Below are positions 6,661 to 14,824 of a stretch of DNA of 64,000 nucleotides, in pieces. The position numbers and the translations under genes were made by a program. Under the pieces are notes generated by a model that ran no database searches, was not told where the DNA came from, and saw only the letters and a program-made list of their open reading frames with translations. Each line of letters starts with the position of its first letter. The first letter of the stretch is position 1. Source of the stretch: Caulobacter rhizosphaerae (GTDB lineage Bacteria > Pseudomonadota > Alphaproteobacteria > Caulobacterales > Caulobacteraceae); assembly GCF_010977555.1 (NCBI RefSeq), contig NZ_CP048815.1, positions 1,054,001 to 1,118,000 of the forward strand. Direction: 5' to 3'.

Positions 6661-9459
6661 ATGATGAAGTCGATCAGATCGCGCCTTTGGCTCGGCGGCT
6701 CGGGGGCCGCCATGACCGCCGCCCTGCTGTCGATTCCGGCCGCCGCCCTGGCCCAGAGGCCCGCCGCCGCCCCGGCTTCGGCCGACCAGGTCGACGAGAT
6801 CGTGGTCACCGGCATCCGCGCCTCGCTGCGCAGCGCCATGGACGTCAAGCGCCAGTCGCTGCAGGTGGTCGACACCATCTCGGCGGAGGACATCGGCGAC
6901 TTTCCCGACAAGAACCTGTCCGAAGCCCTGCAGCGGGTCACCGGCGTGCAGATCAGCCGCCAGGACGGCGAGGGACGTGGCGTCAGCATCCGCGGGGCGG
7001 ATCCCAGCCTGAACCGCGTCGAGATCAACGGCTCGTCGGCCCTGTCCCTGACCGTCGGCGGCAGCGACCGCGCGGTCGATTTCCGCGACATTCCGGTGGA
7101 GTTCGTCTCGCGCCTGGACGTGGTCAAGTCGCCGACCGCCGACATGGCCGAGGGCGGCATCGGCGGCACCGTGCGGGTCATCACCCGCCGTCCGTTCGAT
7201 AGCAAGACCCCATACCTGGCCGGTTCGGTCCAGGGCGTCTATTCGAACCTGGCCAAGGAATACGATCCCAAGTTCGCCTTGATCGGCAGCAAGACCTTCT
7301 TCGACGACAAGTTCGGCGTGCTGCTGTCGGGCACCTGGGAAAAGCGCCACCTCAACAGCAACAACGCCCGCACCACCGGCTGGATTCGCCGGGCGGCCAC
7401 CGCCACGGGGGCCGGCGCCACGCCGGGCCGCAGCACCGACGTCAACGGCGACGGCGCGCTGGACTGGATCCCCGAGATCCCGCGCCTGATCATCGACCGC
7501 CGCGTGACCGAGCGGAAGGCGCTGAGCGGCGTGCTGGAATGGCGTCCGACCGACAACTTCAAGGCCTATCTGGACGCCATCTACGCCACCGCCAAGGAGG
7601 ACGTGAACAGCAGCTTCCTGCAGCTGGGCGCCTCGGGCGGCTTGATCGACTACGCCAACACCACGCTCGGCGCGGACAACACGGTCAACCACATCGAGCT
7701 GACCAGCAGCGCGGCCTTCCCGATGGACCTGGCCTATCGCAACATCCTGGGCGACCTCAAGCGCACCCAGTACACCACGGCGCTGGGCGGCGAATGGAAG
7801 CTGGACCAGTGGACCTTCGACGCGCGCTTCGACTACTCCAACGCCGAGGTCCAGAACAACGAGATCAATTCCACCGCCACGGTGTTCGGCGTGCCGCGCG
7901 CCATCGTCGACTATAAGGGTGGTCAGCGCGCCCCGAACTTCTCGTTCCCGGGCCTGGACGTCACCAGCGGCCAGGGCGTCAACCGCCTGGACGCGCTGTT
8001 CAACCCGCGCAACAACACCTCGGACGAGACCGCCGAGCAGTTCAACGTCACCTACCGGCCCGGCATCTCGTGGCTGACCTCGATCAAGGCCGGGGTGCAG
8101 GGACGGCAGTTCGAGACCGACCAGATCCTGTATCAGCGCACCACCCGCCTGAACTGCCGCAACGAGGCGAGCAGCGGCGCGATCGGGGCCGTCGACGTGC
8201 CGTGCTCGACCATCAGCGGCATTGTCGACGCCAATTCCGTCACCAACGACATCCCGTTCTTCAAGACCGGCGACCTGGGCTATTCGGGCGGCGTCCGGTA
8301 CTGGAACGACAACACCATGGCGACCTATGCGGCGACCCTGGCGGCCGCCGGCAGGGTCAACGACGTCCACGCCGTCAATCCCAATCCGAACACCGCCGCC
8401 AAGTATGGCGACCCCGGCACCTACCAGGCCTTCCTCGATACCTGGTCGGTCGAGGAGAAGACGAAGAGCGGCTACGTCCAGGCCAATTTCGACTTCTCGA
8501 ACCTGCCGGTCGGGATCAGCGGGACCGTGGGCGTGCGGGTGGTCGACACCAAGACCACCTCGACCGGCTACAACCGGATCCAGACCGGGCCCGCCAGCGC
8601 GCCGATCGTCAACTTCGTCCAGGCCGCGCAGAACGGCGGCTACACCAAGACCCTGCCGTCGCTGAACCTGCGCTTCGAGTTCGTGCCCGGCCAGGTGATC
8701 GGCCGGATGGCGGTCAGCAAGGTCATGGCCCGGGCCGCGCCCAGCCAACTGGCCCTGCGCCGCAGCATCGACGTGGTCGGCTTGACCGGCTCGCGCGGCA
8801 ATCCCGACCTGAAGCCGTTCGAGGCCACCGCCTATGACGCCGGCCTGGAATGGTACTTCAGCAAGGACAGCTTCATCTCGGCGACGGCGTTCCGGAAGGA
8901 GATCACCTCGTTCATCGTCAACCAGTCGTCGCCGGAAACCATCGACGGCACGGTCTACAACATCACCCGGCCGGTGAACGGGACCGAAAAGGTGATCATC
9001 AACGGCCTGGAGATCGGCGGGCAGTACGCCTTCGACTTCCTGCCCGCGCCGTTCGACGGCTTCGGCGTGCTGGCCAACTACACCTACCAGCAGGACAAGG
9101 GCTTCCGGGGGCGCAACCAGCTGACCGGCGAGATCCTGCCGTTCCCGGGCCTGTCGCGGAAGAGCTACAACGTCTCGCTCTACTACGAGAACGACAAGTT
9201 CAGCGTCCGCGGCTCGTACAACTGGCGCGACCAGTGGCTGATCACCCCGACCGGCCGCGGCAACCTGCCGGAGTTCAACGAGGCCTTCGGCTCGCTGGAC
9301 GCTTCGGCCAGCTACAACGTCACCGACAAGATCACCGTCTTCCTGGAAGGGGTGAACCTGACGGACGAGGTGCGGATCGAGAACAACAACGCCGTACGCC
9401 GCATCGGCAACGAGACCTTCGGCTCGCGCTACTTCTTCGGTGTGCGCGCCAAGTTCTAG
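6661..9459 (+). CDS. TonB-dependent receptor
   Basis: A protein of 932 residues that imports a bulky substrate across the outer membrane with energy from TonB. It has a signal peptide (to about ALAQ), a TonB box region DEIVVTGIRASL, a plug domain with FPDKNLSEALQRVTGVQI and GRGVSIRGADPSLNRVEING, and a 22-strand barrel ending in the aromatic FFGVRAKF. The plug pattern belongs to the large Caulobacter/Xanthomonas subfamily often tied to plant carbohydrates. ATGATG at 6661 follows GGAGGAG; the in-frame ATG at 6592 has no site. An acetyl-esterase-like gene follows at 132 bp, suggesting uptake of an acetylated sugar polymer fragment. The substrate is inferred only. Confidence 0.93.
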   Translation: MMKSIRSRLWLGGSGAAMTAALLSIPAAALAQRPAAAPASADQVDEIVVTGIRASLRSAMDVKRQSLQVVDTISAEDIGDFPDKNLSEALQRVTGVQISRQDGEGRGVSIRGADPSLNRVEINGSSALSLTVGGSDRAVDFRDIPVEFVSRLDVVKSPTADMAEGGIGGTVRVITRRPFDSKTPYLAGSVQGVYSNLAKEYDPKFALIGSKTFFDDKFGVLLSGTWEKRHLNSNNARTTGWIRRAATATGAGATPGRSTDVNGDGALDWIPEIPRLIIDRRVTERKALSGVLEWRPTDNFKAYLDAIYATAKEDVNSSFLQLGASGGLIDYANTTLGADNTVNHIELTSSAAFPMDLAYRNILGDLKRTQYTTALGGEWKLDQWTFDARFDYSNAEVQNNEINSTATVFGVPRAIVDYKGGQRAPNFSFPGLDVTSGQGVNRLDALFNPRNNTSDETAEQFNVTYRPGISWLTSIKAGVQGRQFETDQILYQRTTRLNCRNEASSGAIGAVDVPCSTISGIVDANSVTNDIPFFKTGDLGYSGGVRYWNDNTMATYAATLAAAGRVNDVHAVNPNPNTAAKYGDPGTYQAFLDTWSVEEKTKSGYVQANFDFSNLPVGISGTVGVRVVDTKTTSTGYNRIQTGPASAPIVNFVQAAQNGGYTKTLPSLNLRFEFVPGQVIGRMAVSKVMARAAPSQLALRRSIDVVGLTGSRGNPDLKPFEATAYDAGLEWYFSKDSFISATAFRKEITSFIVNQSSPETIDGTVYNITRPVNGTEKVIINGLEIGGQYAFDFLPAPFDGFGVLANYTYQQDKGFRGRNQLTGEILPFPGLSRKSYNVSLYYENDKFSVRGSYNWRDQWLITPTGRGNLPEFNEAFGSLDASASYNVTDKITVFLEGVNLTDEVRIENNNAVRRIGNETFGSRYFFGVRAKF

Positions 9460-9591
9460 GCGACGGCGCGCCCTGGGACCCAGGCGCGCCAGGTGGAGCG
9501 ACGCGTAAGCCTTCGTCAAATGGGGCCGCGTCGCTCAAACCGCCCCTTCCGACGGGACGGGGTCCTCTTTCTGTAAACGCGTGGCTTGCTC

Positions 9592-10458
9592 ATGACCCAA
9601 ACGCCGTTTGGCGAGACCTTCCGTTTCAATGTCTGGGACGATGAGGCCGGCGACGGCCTGGGGTTCACCCTGGCCGATCCGGCGGCGTCGCGGCTGGACC
9701 TGGAGGTGGCGGCCGTCGAGCGGCCCCAGGTCCTGGCCTTCGCGCCCGAGGTTCCGAACGGCGGGGCGATGCTGGTCCTGGCCGGCGGCGGCTACACCCA
9801 GCTGATGCTGGGCAAGGAAGGCGTCGAGGTGGCGCTGTGGCTGAACAGCCTGGGCTACCACGCCTTCGTCCTGGTCCACCGCTTTCCCGACGCGGCCGGC
9901 GGCCCGCAGGCGCCGGTCGACGACGCGGGCGAGGCGATGCGGCTGATCCGGGTCCGCGCGCCGGGCCTCGGCGTCGACACGGGTCGCGTGGGCGTCCTGG
10001 GGCTGTCGTCGGGCGGTCACCTGGCCGCTTGCCTGGCGGCCGCCTATCCCGACGCCTGGACCGCGCCGGCCTCGGCGGCGCCGGCCCAGAGCGCGCGGCC
10101 GGACGCCCTGGTCGTCGCCTACGGACCGATCTCGACCAACGCCGCGGGGCGGGCCGTGGTCGCCGACAAGCCGCCGCTGGAGCCGGCCCAGAAGCAGGCG
10201 CTGTACGAGGCCCTGCAGCCGGACGCGGCGCTGATGGCCGACCCGCCGCCCGCGTTCATCGTCTACGCCGCGAGCGATCCTGTCGTGCCGGTCGAGAACG
10301 GCCTGCGCCTGCAGCGCGCCTATCTGGACCGCGGGGGACACGCCGAACTGCATGTCTTCGCGGAAGCCCCGCACGGCTTCGCCCTGCGCACGCCCGACCT
10401 GCCGGTCGGCGCCTGGCCGACCCTGTGCGCCCGCTGGCTGGAGGCGGTGGGGGTCTAG
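9592..10458 (+). CDS. Alpha/beta hydrolase, acetyl-esterase/lipase type
   Basis: A protein of 288 residues of the BD-FAE/COG0657 hydrolase type. The oxyanion motif is GGGY (LAGGGYTQLM), the nucleophile elbow GLSSGGHLA, the acid ASDPVVPV and the histidine EAPHGFAL, so the triad is complete. No signal peptide is seen, so a cytoplasmic or inner-membrane-side role is likely. ATG 9592 is chosen; a TTG two codons earlier is possible. It follows the TonB-dependent receptor on the same strand and probably de-esterifies what that receptor brings in. Confidence 0.85.
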   Translation: MTQTPFGETFRFNVWDDEAGDGLGFTLADPAASRLDLEVAAVERPQVLAFAPEVPNGGAMLVLAGGGYTQLMLGKEGVEVALWLNSLGYHAFVLVHRFPDAAGGPQAPVDDAGEAMRLIRVRAPGLGVDTGRVGVLGLSSGGHLAACLAAAYPDAWTAPASAAPAQSARPDALVVAYGPISTNAAGRAVVADKPPLEPAQKQALYEALQPDAALMADPPPAFIVYAASDPVVPVENGLRLQRAYLDRGGHAELHVFAEAPHGFALRTPDLPVGAWPTLCARWLEAVGV

Positions 10459-10492
10459 GGTCTGTGGACAGTTGACGGTTTTGAGCCGAATT

Positions 10493-10578
10493 CCTCGTCC
10501 TTCGACAAGCTCAGGATGAGGAATTCTACTCAACCGCCCTACCAATAGCCCTCATCCTGAGCCTGTCGAAGGACGAGG
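10493..10578. repeat. Palindromic repeat family A, copy 3
   Basis: Family A arms with the GAATTCTACTCAACCGCC loop. Here the symmetry extends further: AGGGTCTGTGGAC at 10458-10470 and its complement GTCCACAGACCCT near 10600-10612 enclose the whole element. The full unit is therefore about 155 bp and touches the stop codons of both flanking convergent genes. Confidence 0.9.
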
Positions 10579-10610
10579 GCGGCGCCTCAGCGCCTAACGG
10601 TCCACAGACC

Positions 10611-11135
10611 CTAGAGCCCCTTTTCCAGCACCACGAACGACAGCTCGCGCTGCGGCTTGCCGAACCGCTCGCCGACGGGGAACGGCTTGGTCTCGCCGGT
10701 CAGGGCGTAGCCCCGGCGCTGGTACCAGGCGATCAGGGTGTCGCGCAGATGGACGACGGTCATGCGCACGCGCCGGGCGCCGCGGTCCCGGGCGTAGGCT
10801 TCGCCGTGGGCCAGCAGCGCCCGGCCCAGCTGGCGGTCCTGCAGGTCGGGCCGGATGGTCAGCATGCCCAGGTACCAGGCGTCGGGCGTTTCGGCGTCGG
10901 GCTCGATCCAGACGCAGCCCAGCAGCGGGCCGTCGGCCTCGTCGCGCAGGGTCAGCAGCACCGCATCGGGCGCCTCGGCCAGGTCCTGCCTTAGGCTCTC
11001 CAGGTCGATGCGCTGGCCGTCGATATAGCCGGCCTCGGTGGTCCATCCGGCCTGGGCGCCCTGGCCGCGATAGGCGGAATTGACCAGGTCGACGAGGGCG
11101 AGGAAATCGGTTTCGGCGGCGGGGGCGAAGATCAT
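10611..11135 (-). CDS. GNAT-family N-acetyltransferase
   Basis: A protein of 174 residues with one GNAT domain: LLGCVWIEPDAETPDAWYLGMLTIRPDLQDRQLGRALL contains the acetyl-CoA beta-bulge strand and the R/Q-x-x-G-x-A-like loop (QDRQLGRAL). The C-terminal part IAWYQRRGYALTGETKPFPV is also typical. It transfers an acetyl group from acetyl-CoA to an unknown amine. The stop codon sits inside the outer arm of the adjoining repeat unit. It starts at ATG 11135. Confidence 0.85.
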   Translation of the reverse strand: MIFAPAAETDFLALVDLVNSAYRGQGAQAGWTTEAGYIDGQRIDLESLRQDLAEAPDAVLLTLRDEADGPLLGCVWIEPDAETPDAWYLGMLTIRPDLQDRQLGRALLAHGEAYARDRGARRVRMTVVHLRDTLIAWYQRRGYALTGETKPFPVGERFGKPQRELSFVVLEKGL

Positions 11136-11181
11136 GGGTTCGATTTAGAGCATTCGTCGCTCGACTGAACCCTCATTTTTT

Positions 11182-11308
11182 CCGCTCATCCCGGCGAACG
11201 CCGGGACCCAGATGGAATGGCTTTGAGGGTGAGGCCAAGCGCGCTGAGCTACTCCAGTCAGACTCTCCGCTACGGGATCTGGGTCCCGGCTTTCGCCGGG
11301 ATGAGCGG
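11182..11308. repeat. Palindromic repeat family C, copy 1
   Basis: 127 bp. The left arm is CCGCTCATCCCGGCGAACGC and onward to GGGACCCAGAT. The right arm is the complement, ending GGGATGAGCGG. An element of exactly the same length is at 37172-37298 and a decayed one at 31577-31747. Confidence 0.88.
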
Positions 11309-11319
11309 TGTTTTGATGT

Positions 11320-12582
11320 TCAATCGGGTGCGTCCGGCGGGCGCTTGGCCTTGCCCAGGCCGGTGGCCTTGCCCCAGTAGCGGCCGGACACCCGCTTGAC
11401 CGTGCCCGCCTCGCGCTGGATGAACTCCCAGGGGTGGAAGGCCAGGCCGACCGTGTCGGCCATGGCCGCGCCGCGCTCGCCCATCGGCTTCTCCGGGCCG
11501 GTGGTGGAATCGATGGCGGTCTGGTGCTCGATCTCGGCGTTCAGCTCGGCCCCGACCAGCACGGTCATGATCGAGAACCACATCCAGACCATGAAGGCGA
11601 TCACCGCGCCCAGCGGGCCGTAGGTGGCGTCATAGTGGGCGACGCGGTTGACATAGACCGAGAACACCAGCGATCCGCCCAGCCAGGCCGCCGCCCCGAA
11701 CACCGATCCCCAGATCACCCAGCGCCAGCGGGGCCGGGCGCGGCAGGGGGCGAAGCGGTACAGCATGGCGAAGGCGAAGGCCGTCACCGCCAGCACGATC
11801 AGCCAACGCAGCGGGATCCAGAACGGCGCCGCCGCGCTCAGCCCGACCCGCTCGAGCACCACCGGCGCGGCGATCAGCACGCCGGCCAGCACCACGGCGT
11901 ACAGCAGGGCGCAGAAGGTGAAGGCGTAGGTCCAGGCGGTCTTGGTGACGAAGTTGCGCTTCTCGTCCTCGTCATAGGCGATGTTCAACCCGTCGAAGAG
12001 CGCCTTCATGCTGGCGTTGGCCGACCAGATCGACAGCAGCAGGCTGAGCATGAAGGCCACGCCCAGCTTGGTCTGTTCCTGGCTGGCCAGGCGCAGCATC
12101 TGCTCGCCGATGATGTTGACGACGCTGGCGGGGAAGACGCTGGACATCTCCTGCAACTGCTTCTCGACGGCCCCGACGTCGGCGAACAGGCCGTACAGCG
12201 AGACGAAGGCGCCGATGGCGGGGAAGATGGCCAGCAGGGTGTAGAACGTCACGCCGCCCGCCACCGCCGGCAGCCGGTCGACGCTGATCTCGCGGAAGGT
12301 GCGCCACAGGATGTCGCGCCAGCCCAGGACGGGGATGCGGTGCGGATGCCGGGCCGCCCGGCCGCGCATCGGCTCGGCCCGGTCGAAGTCGTGCGGCGGC
12401 ATGGCCCGGTCTTCCGACAGGCCGGGCGGATGGTCCAGCGGCGTCTCGTTCGGCCCGTGGCCGGGCCGGGGCTTGGGCAGGACGAAGGGGACCAGGGCCA
12501 GCAGGGCGATCCAGGGGGCCAGGTGATAGGGCCGCGAGGCGATCCACGACCGGATCGGGCGTCGCGGAACGGTGTCTGTCAT
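11320..12582 (-). CDS. YihY/BrkB-family membrane protein
   Basis: A protein of 420 residues. After a polar N-terminal stretch of about 95 residues with one hydrophobic segment, a six-helix BrkB/YihY domain runs from about 105 to 370, with VAGGVTFYTLLAIFPAIGAFVSLYG and later YGPLGAVIAFMVWMWFSIMTVLVGAELNAEIE. The family was once called RNase BN but is now regarded as a putative transporter. ATG 12582 (MTDTVPRR) follows GGAGGG; the ATG at 12684 would overlap the divergent MOSC start. The polar C-terminus carries PWEFIQREAG. Substrate unknown. Confidence 0.85.
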   Translation of the reverse strand: MTDTVPRRPIRSWIASRPYHLAPWIALLALVPFVLPKPRPGHGPNETPLDHPPGLSEDRAMPPHDFDRAEPMRGRAARHPHRIPVLGWRDILWRTFREISVDRLPAVAGGVTFYTLLAIFPAIGAFVSLYGLFADVGAVEKQLQEMSSVFPASVVNIIGEQMLRLASQEQTKLGVAFMLSLLLSIWSANASMKALFDGLNIAYDEDEKRNFVTKTAWTYAFTFCALLYAVVLAGVLIAAPVVLERVGLSAAAPFWIPLRWLIVLAVTAFAFAMLYRFAPCRARPRWRWVIWGSVFGAAAWLGGSLVFSVYVNRVAHYDATYGPLGAVIAFMVWMWFSIMTVLVGAELNAEIEHQTAIDSTTGPEKPMGERGAAMADTVGLAFHPWEFIQREAGTVKRVSGRYWGKATGLGKAKRPPDAPD

Positions 12583-12682
12583 GGCCTGGCCCTCCGGTGG
12601 GGGAACACGTCCGGCCCGGCTCCGTTCCGCGCGGTCAGGCTTCACCTTGCCAAGCTCCGAGTCGTCGACGACCTTGCGCGTC

Positions 12683-13444
12683 ATGCAAGCCCAGGTCGTC
12701 AGCCTCTATCGCCATCCCGTCAAGGGATTCACGCCCGAACGCCTGGACCAGGCCGAGCTGGTCGCGGGCCAGTGCTTTCCCTGCGACCGCCTCTATGCGG
12801 TCGAGGATGGTCCCAGCGGCTTCGATCCGGCCGCCCCGGCCCACATCTCGAAGATGAAGTTCGCGGTGCTGGCCAAGATCCCGCAGGTCGCCAAGGCCCG
12901 CACGGCCTATGACCCGGCGACCGGGGTGTTCACCGCCCGGGCCGAGGGGCGGGCCGACTTCGCCGGCGACCTGCGCGGCGACGAAGGGCGGCGCGGGTTC
13001 GAGACCTGGCTGGCCGACCTGCTGGGCGACGCGGTCCAGGGACCGCTGCGGGTGATCGCGGGGCCGGGCGACTACCGGTTCATGGACAGCCGCAGCGGCT
13101 ATGTCTCGATCGTCAACCTGGCCAGCGTCCGCGACCTGGCCGACAGGCTGGGCCGCCCCGTGGACCCCCTGCGCTTCCGCGCCAACCTCTATGTCGAGGG
13201 CTGGCCGGCCTGGGCCGAGAACGACTGGACCGGACGGACGATGCGGGTGGGCGAGGCGAGGGCGCAGGTGCTCAAGCCGATCGTCCGCTGCGCCGCCACC
13301 CACGTCGACCCGGTCACCGCCGAGCGCGACATCGAGCTGGTGAAGGCCCTGTTCGACCACTACGGCCACATGTTCTGCGGGGTCTACCTGAACGTGGAAA
13401 CGGGCGGGGCGGTGCGCGAGGGGGATGGGGTGGGGCTGGTCTAA
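12683..13444 (+). CDS. MOSC-domain protein
   Basis: A protein of 253 residues: an N-terminal beta-barrel MOSC-N domain (VVSLYRHPVKGFTPERLDQAEL) and a MOSC domain with the invariant cysteine in VRCAATHVDPVT. Members bind or transfer sulfur linked to the molybdenum cofactor, as in the mARC/YcbX group. ATG 12683 lies in the divergent gap with the BrkB gene. It is shorter than YcbX and has no ferredoxin domain, so electron donation must come from elsewhere if it is catalytic. Confidence 0.85.
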   Translation: MQAQVVSLYRHPVKGFTPERLDQAELVAGQCFPCDRLYAVEDGPSGFDPAAPAHISKMKFAVLAKIPQVAKARTAYDPATGVFTARAEGRADFAGDLRGDEGRRGFETWLADLLGDAVQGPLRVIAGPGDYRFMDSRSGYVSIVNLASVRDLADRLGRPVDPLRFRANLYVEGWPAWAENDWTGRTMRVGEARAQVLKPIVRCAATHVDPVTAERDIELVKALFDHYGHMFCGVYLNVETGGAVREGDGVGLV

Positions 13445-13473
13445 GGTTCCGCGTAACTTGATCGCGGGGCCGC

Positions 13474-13559
13474 CCTCGTCCTTCGACAGGCTCAGGATGA
13501 GGGCTACTTTTAGCGACGGTTCAGTAGAAACCTCATCCTGAGCTTGTCGAAGGACGAGG
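13474..13559. repeat. Palindromic repeat family A, copy 4
   Basis: Arms CTCGTCCTTCGACAGGCTCA and CATCCTGAGCTTGTCGAAGG; subtype ending GAGGTTTT. It lies 30 bp after the MOSC stop, where it could serve as a 3' hairpin. Confidence 0.9.
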
Positions 13560-13668
13560 TTTTCGGGCCAAGAACGCCGTGCGCATGTCCTAGGTTTCAG
13601 ATTGGAAGCTTCTGCGCCCATCGACTTCAAACTCGCCCCGGCGGCGATGACGCGCTAAGGAGCCGCCC

Positions 13669-14517
13669 ATGACCCTGACCCTCGTCAAAGCCTGGAACGC
13701 CGCCAAGGATCGTCTGAAGAACGTTCAGATCGACCAGCCGGCCATCGACGCCCGCCTGCTGCTGGAAGTGGCCGCCGACGTCACCCGCACCGACATCATC
13801 ACCGATCCCTATCGCGTGCTGACCGAAGCCCAGATGGCGACGCTGGACGACTTCCTGAACCGCCGCGCCCGTCGCGAGCCGGTCAGCCACATCATCGGCC
13901 GCAAGGGGTTCTGGAAGATCCTGCTGCAGGTCAACAAGCACGTCCTGACCCCGCGTCCCGAGACCGAGGTGATCGTCGACGAGGTGCTGAAGGCCTTTCC
14001 CGAGCAGATGCCGTTCAACATGCTGGACCTGGGCGTCGGTTCCGGCACGATCCTGCTGGCGGTGCTGGCCGAGCGCCCGGCCGCCAAGGGGCTGGGGATC
14101 GACGTCTCCGAAGAGGCCCTGGCCGTGGCCCGCGAGAACGCCGCCAACCTGGACCTGGCCGGTCGGACGGCCCTGCTGCGCGGCGACTGGACCAACGGCC
14201 TGGGCGACGACAGCTTCGACCTGGTGGTCTCCAACCCGCCCTATATCGCCACCGAGGTGATCGAGACCCTGGAGCCGGAGGTCCGCGACCATGAGCCGCG
14301 CCTGGCCCTGGACGGCGGTCCCGACGGCCTGGACGCCTATCGCGTCCTGGCCGGCGAGATCCTGCGGGTGCTCAAGCCCGGCGCGATGTTCGCCGTCGAG
14401 ATCGGCTACGACCAGTCCCAGGCGGTGGAGGACCTGTTCCGGCAGGCCGGCGCCCAGAACGTGCGGACCATCAAGGATCTGTCGGTCAACGACCGCGTTG
14501 TCACCGGTACGAAATAG
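13669..14517 (+). CDS. prmC: Peptide chain release factor N5-glutamine methyltransferase
   Basis: A protein of 282 residues that methylates the glutamine of the GGQ motif in release factors, using S-adenosylmethionine. An N-terminal helical domain (about 1-80, VRQ-like recognition) precedes a Rossmann methyltransferase with motif I DLGVGSGTILLAVL and the substrate-binding NPPY at residues 189-192. ATG 13669 follows AAGGAG. It is separated from prfA by several unrelated genes and precedes the DUF4167 gene. Motifs and length fit the family well. Confidence 0.95.
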   Translation: MTLTLVKAWNAAKDRLKNVQIDQPAIDARLLLEVAADVTRTDIITDPYRVLTEAQMATLDDFLNRRARREPVSHIIGRKGFWKILLQVNKHVLTPRPETEVIVDEVLKAFPEQMPFNMLDLGVGSGTILLAVLAERPAAKGLGIDVSEEALAVARENAANLDLAGRTALLRGDWTNGLGDDSFDLVVSNPPYIATEVIETLEPEVRDHEPRLALDGGPDGLDAYRVLAGEILRVLKPGAMFAVEIGYDQSQAVEDLFRQAGAQNVRTIKDLSVNDRVVTGTK

Positions 14518-14824
14518 CGGCCAAAGTCGCGGCCACGGTCCCGCCTTGAAAAATCCCTTGGAAACCCTGGCGTGAGGCGGTAGACGGATAAGGTCTCCTT
14601 CCAAAACGCCGGGTGACGGGAACAGCGGTCGTCTCGATGGCCGTAAGACTCCCCCGGCAGGCGCGAACGGCCGACCAGGCTGATCGCCGCGCCCGAACCG
14701 GGCGGAGGCTCTACGGAAACCAGCGTCTCTAGAACATCGAAGGCAGACCCTAACCGGGTTCACCCCGCTCCAGAGGCCAAACACCGGACGCGCTGATCGC
14801 CGCCGGACAGGTTCAGAAGAGAAG
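14518..14824 (+). ncRNA. Long structured-looking leader before the DUF4167 gene (candidate RNA)
   Basis: These 307 bp have no convincing reading frame. They contain local hairpins: GGCCGT (14639) pairing with ACGGCC (14667), and CGCCCG-AAC-CGGGCG (14690-14704). There are also runs of unpaired purines, such as GGCGGTAGACGGATAAGG. The length and structure exceed what a plain promoter needs. It could be a cis-acting leader of the DUF4167 mRNA or a separate small RNA. I do not recognise an Rfam family, and it lacks RNase P, tmRNA and SRP signatures. Confidence 0.35.

Noticed and set aside
6439..9519. Very long open frame opposite the TonB-dependent receptor
   Set aside because: It mirrors the receptor gene's codon bias on the other strand, contains low-complexity Gly/Val/Arg/Asp text and has no homology-like motif. 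Such antisense frames are routine in high-GC DNA.
14518..14824. RNase P RNA, tmRNA or SRP RNA
   Set aside because: None of the hallmark sequences (GAGGAAAGTCC, a tag reading frame, GGAAGCAGCC) is present; kept only as an unnamed candidate leader.
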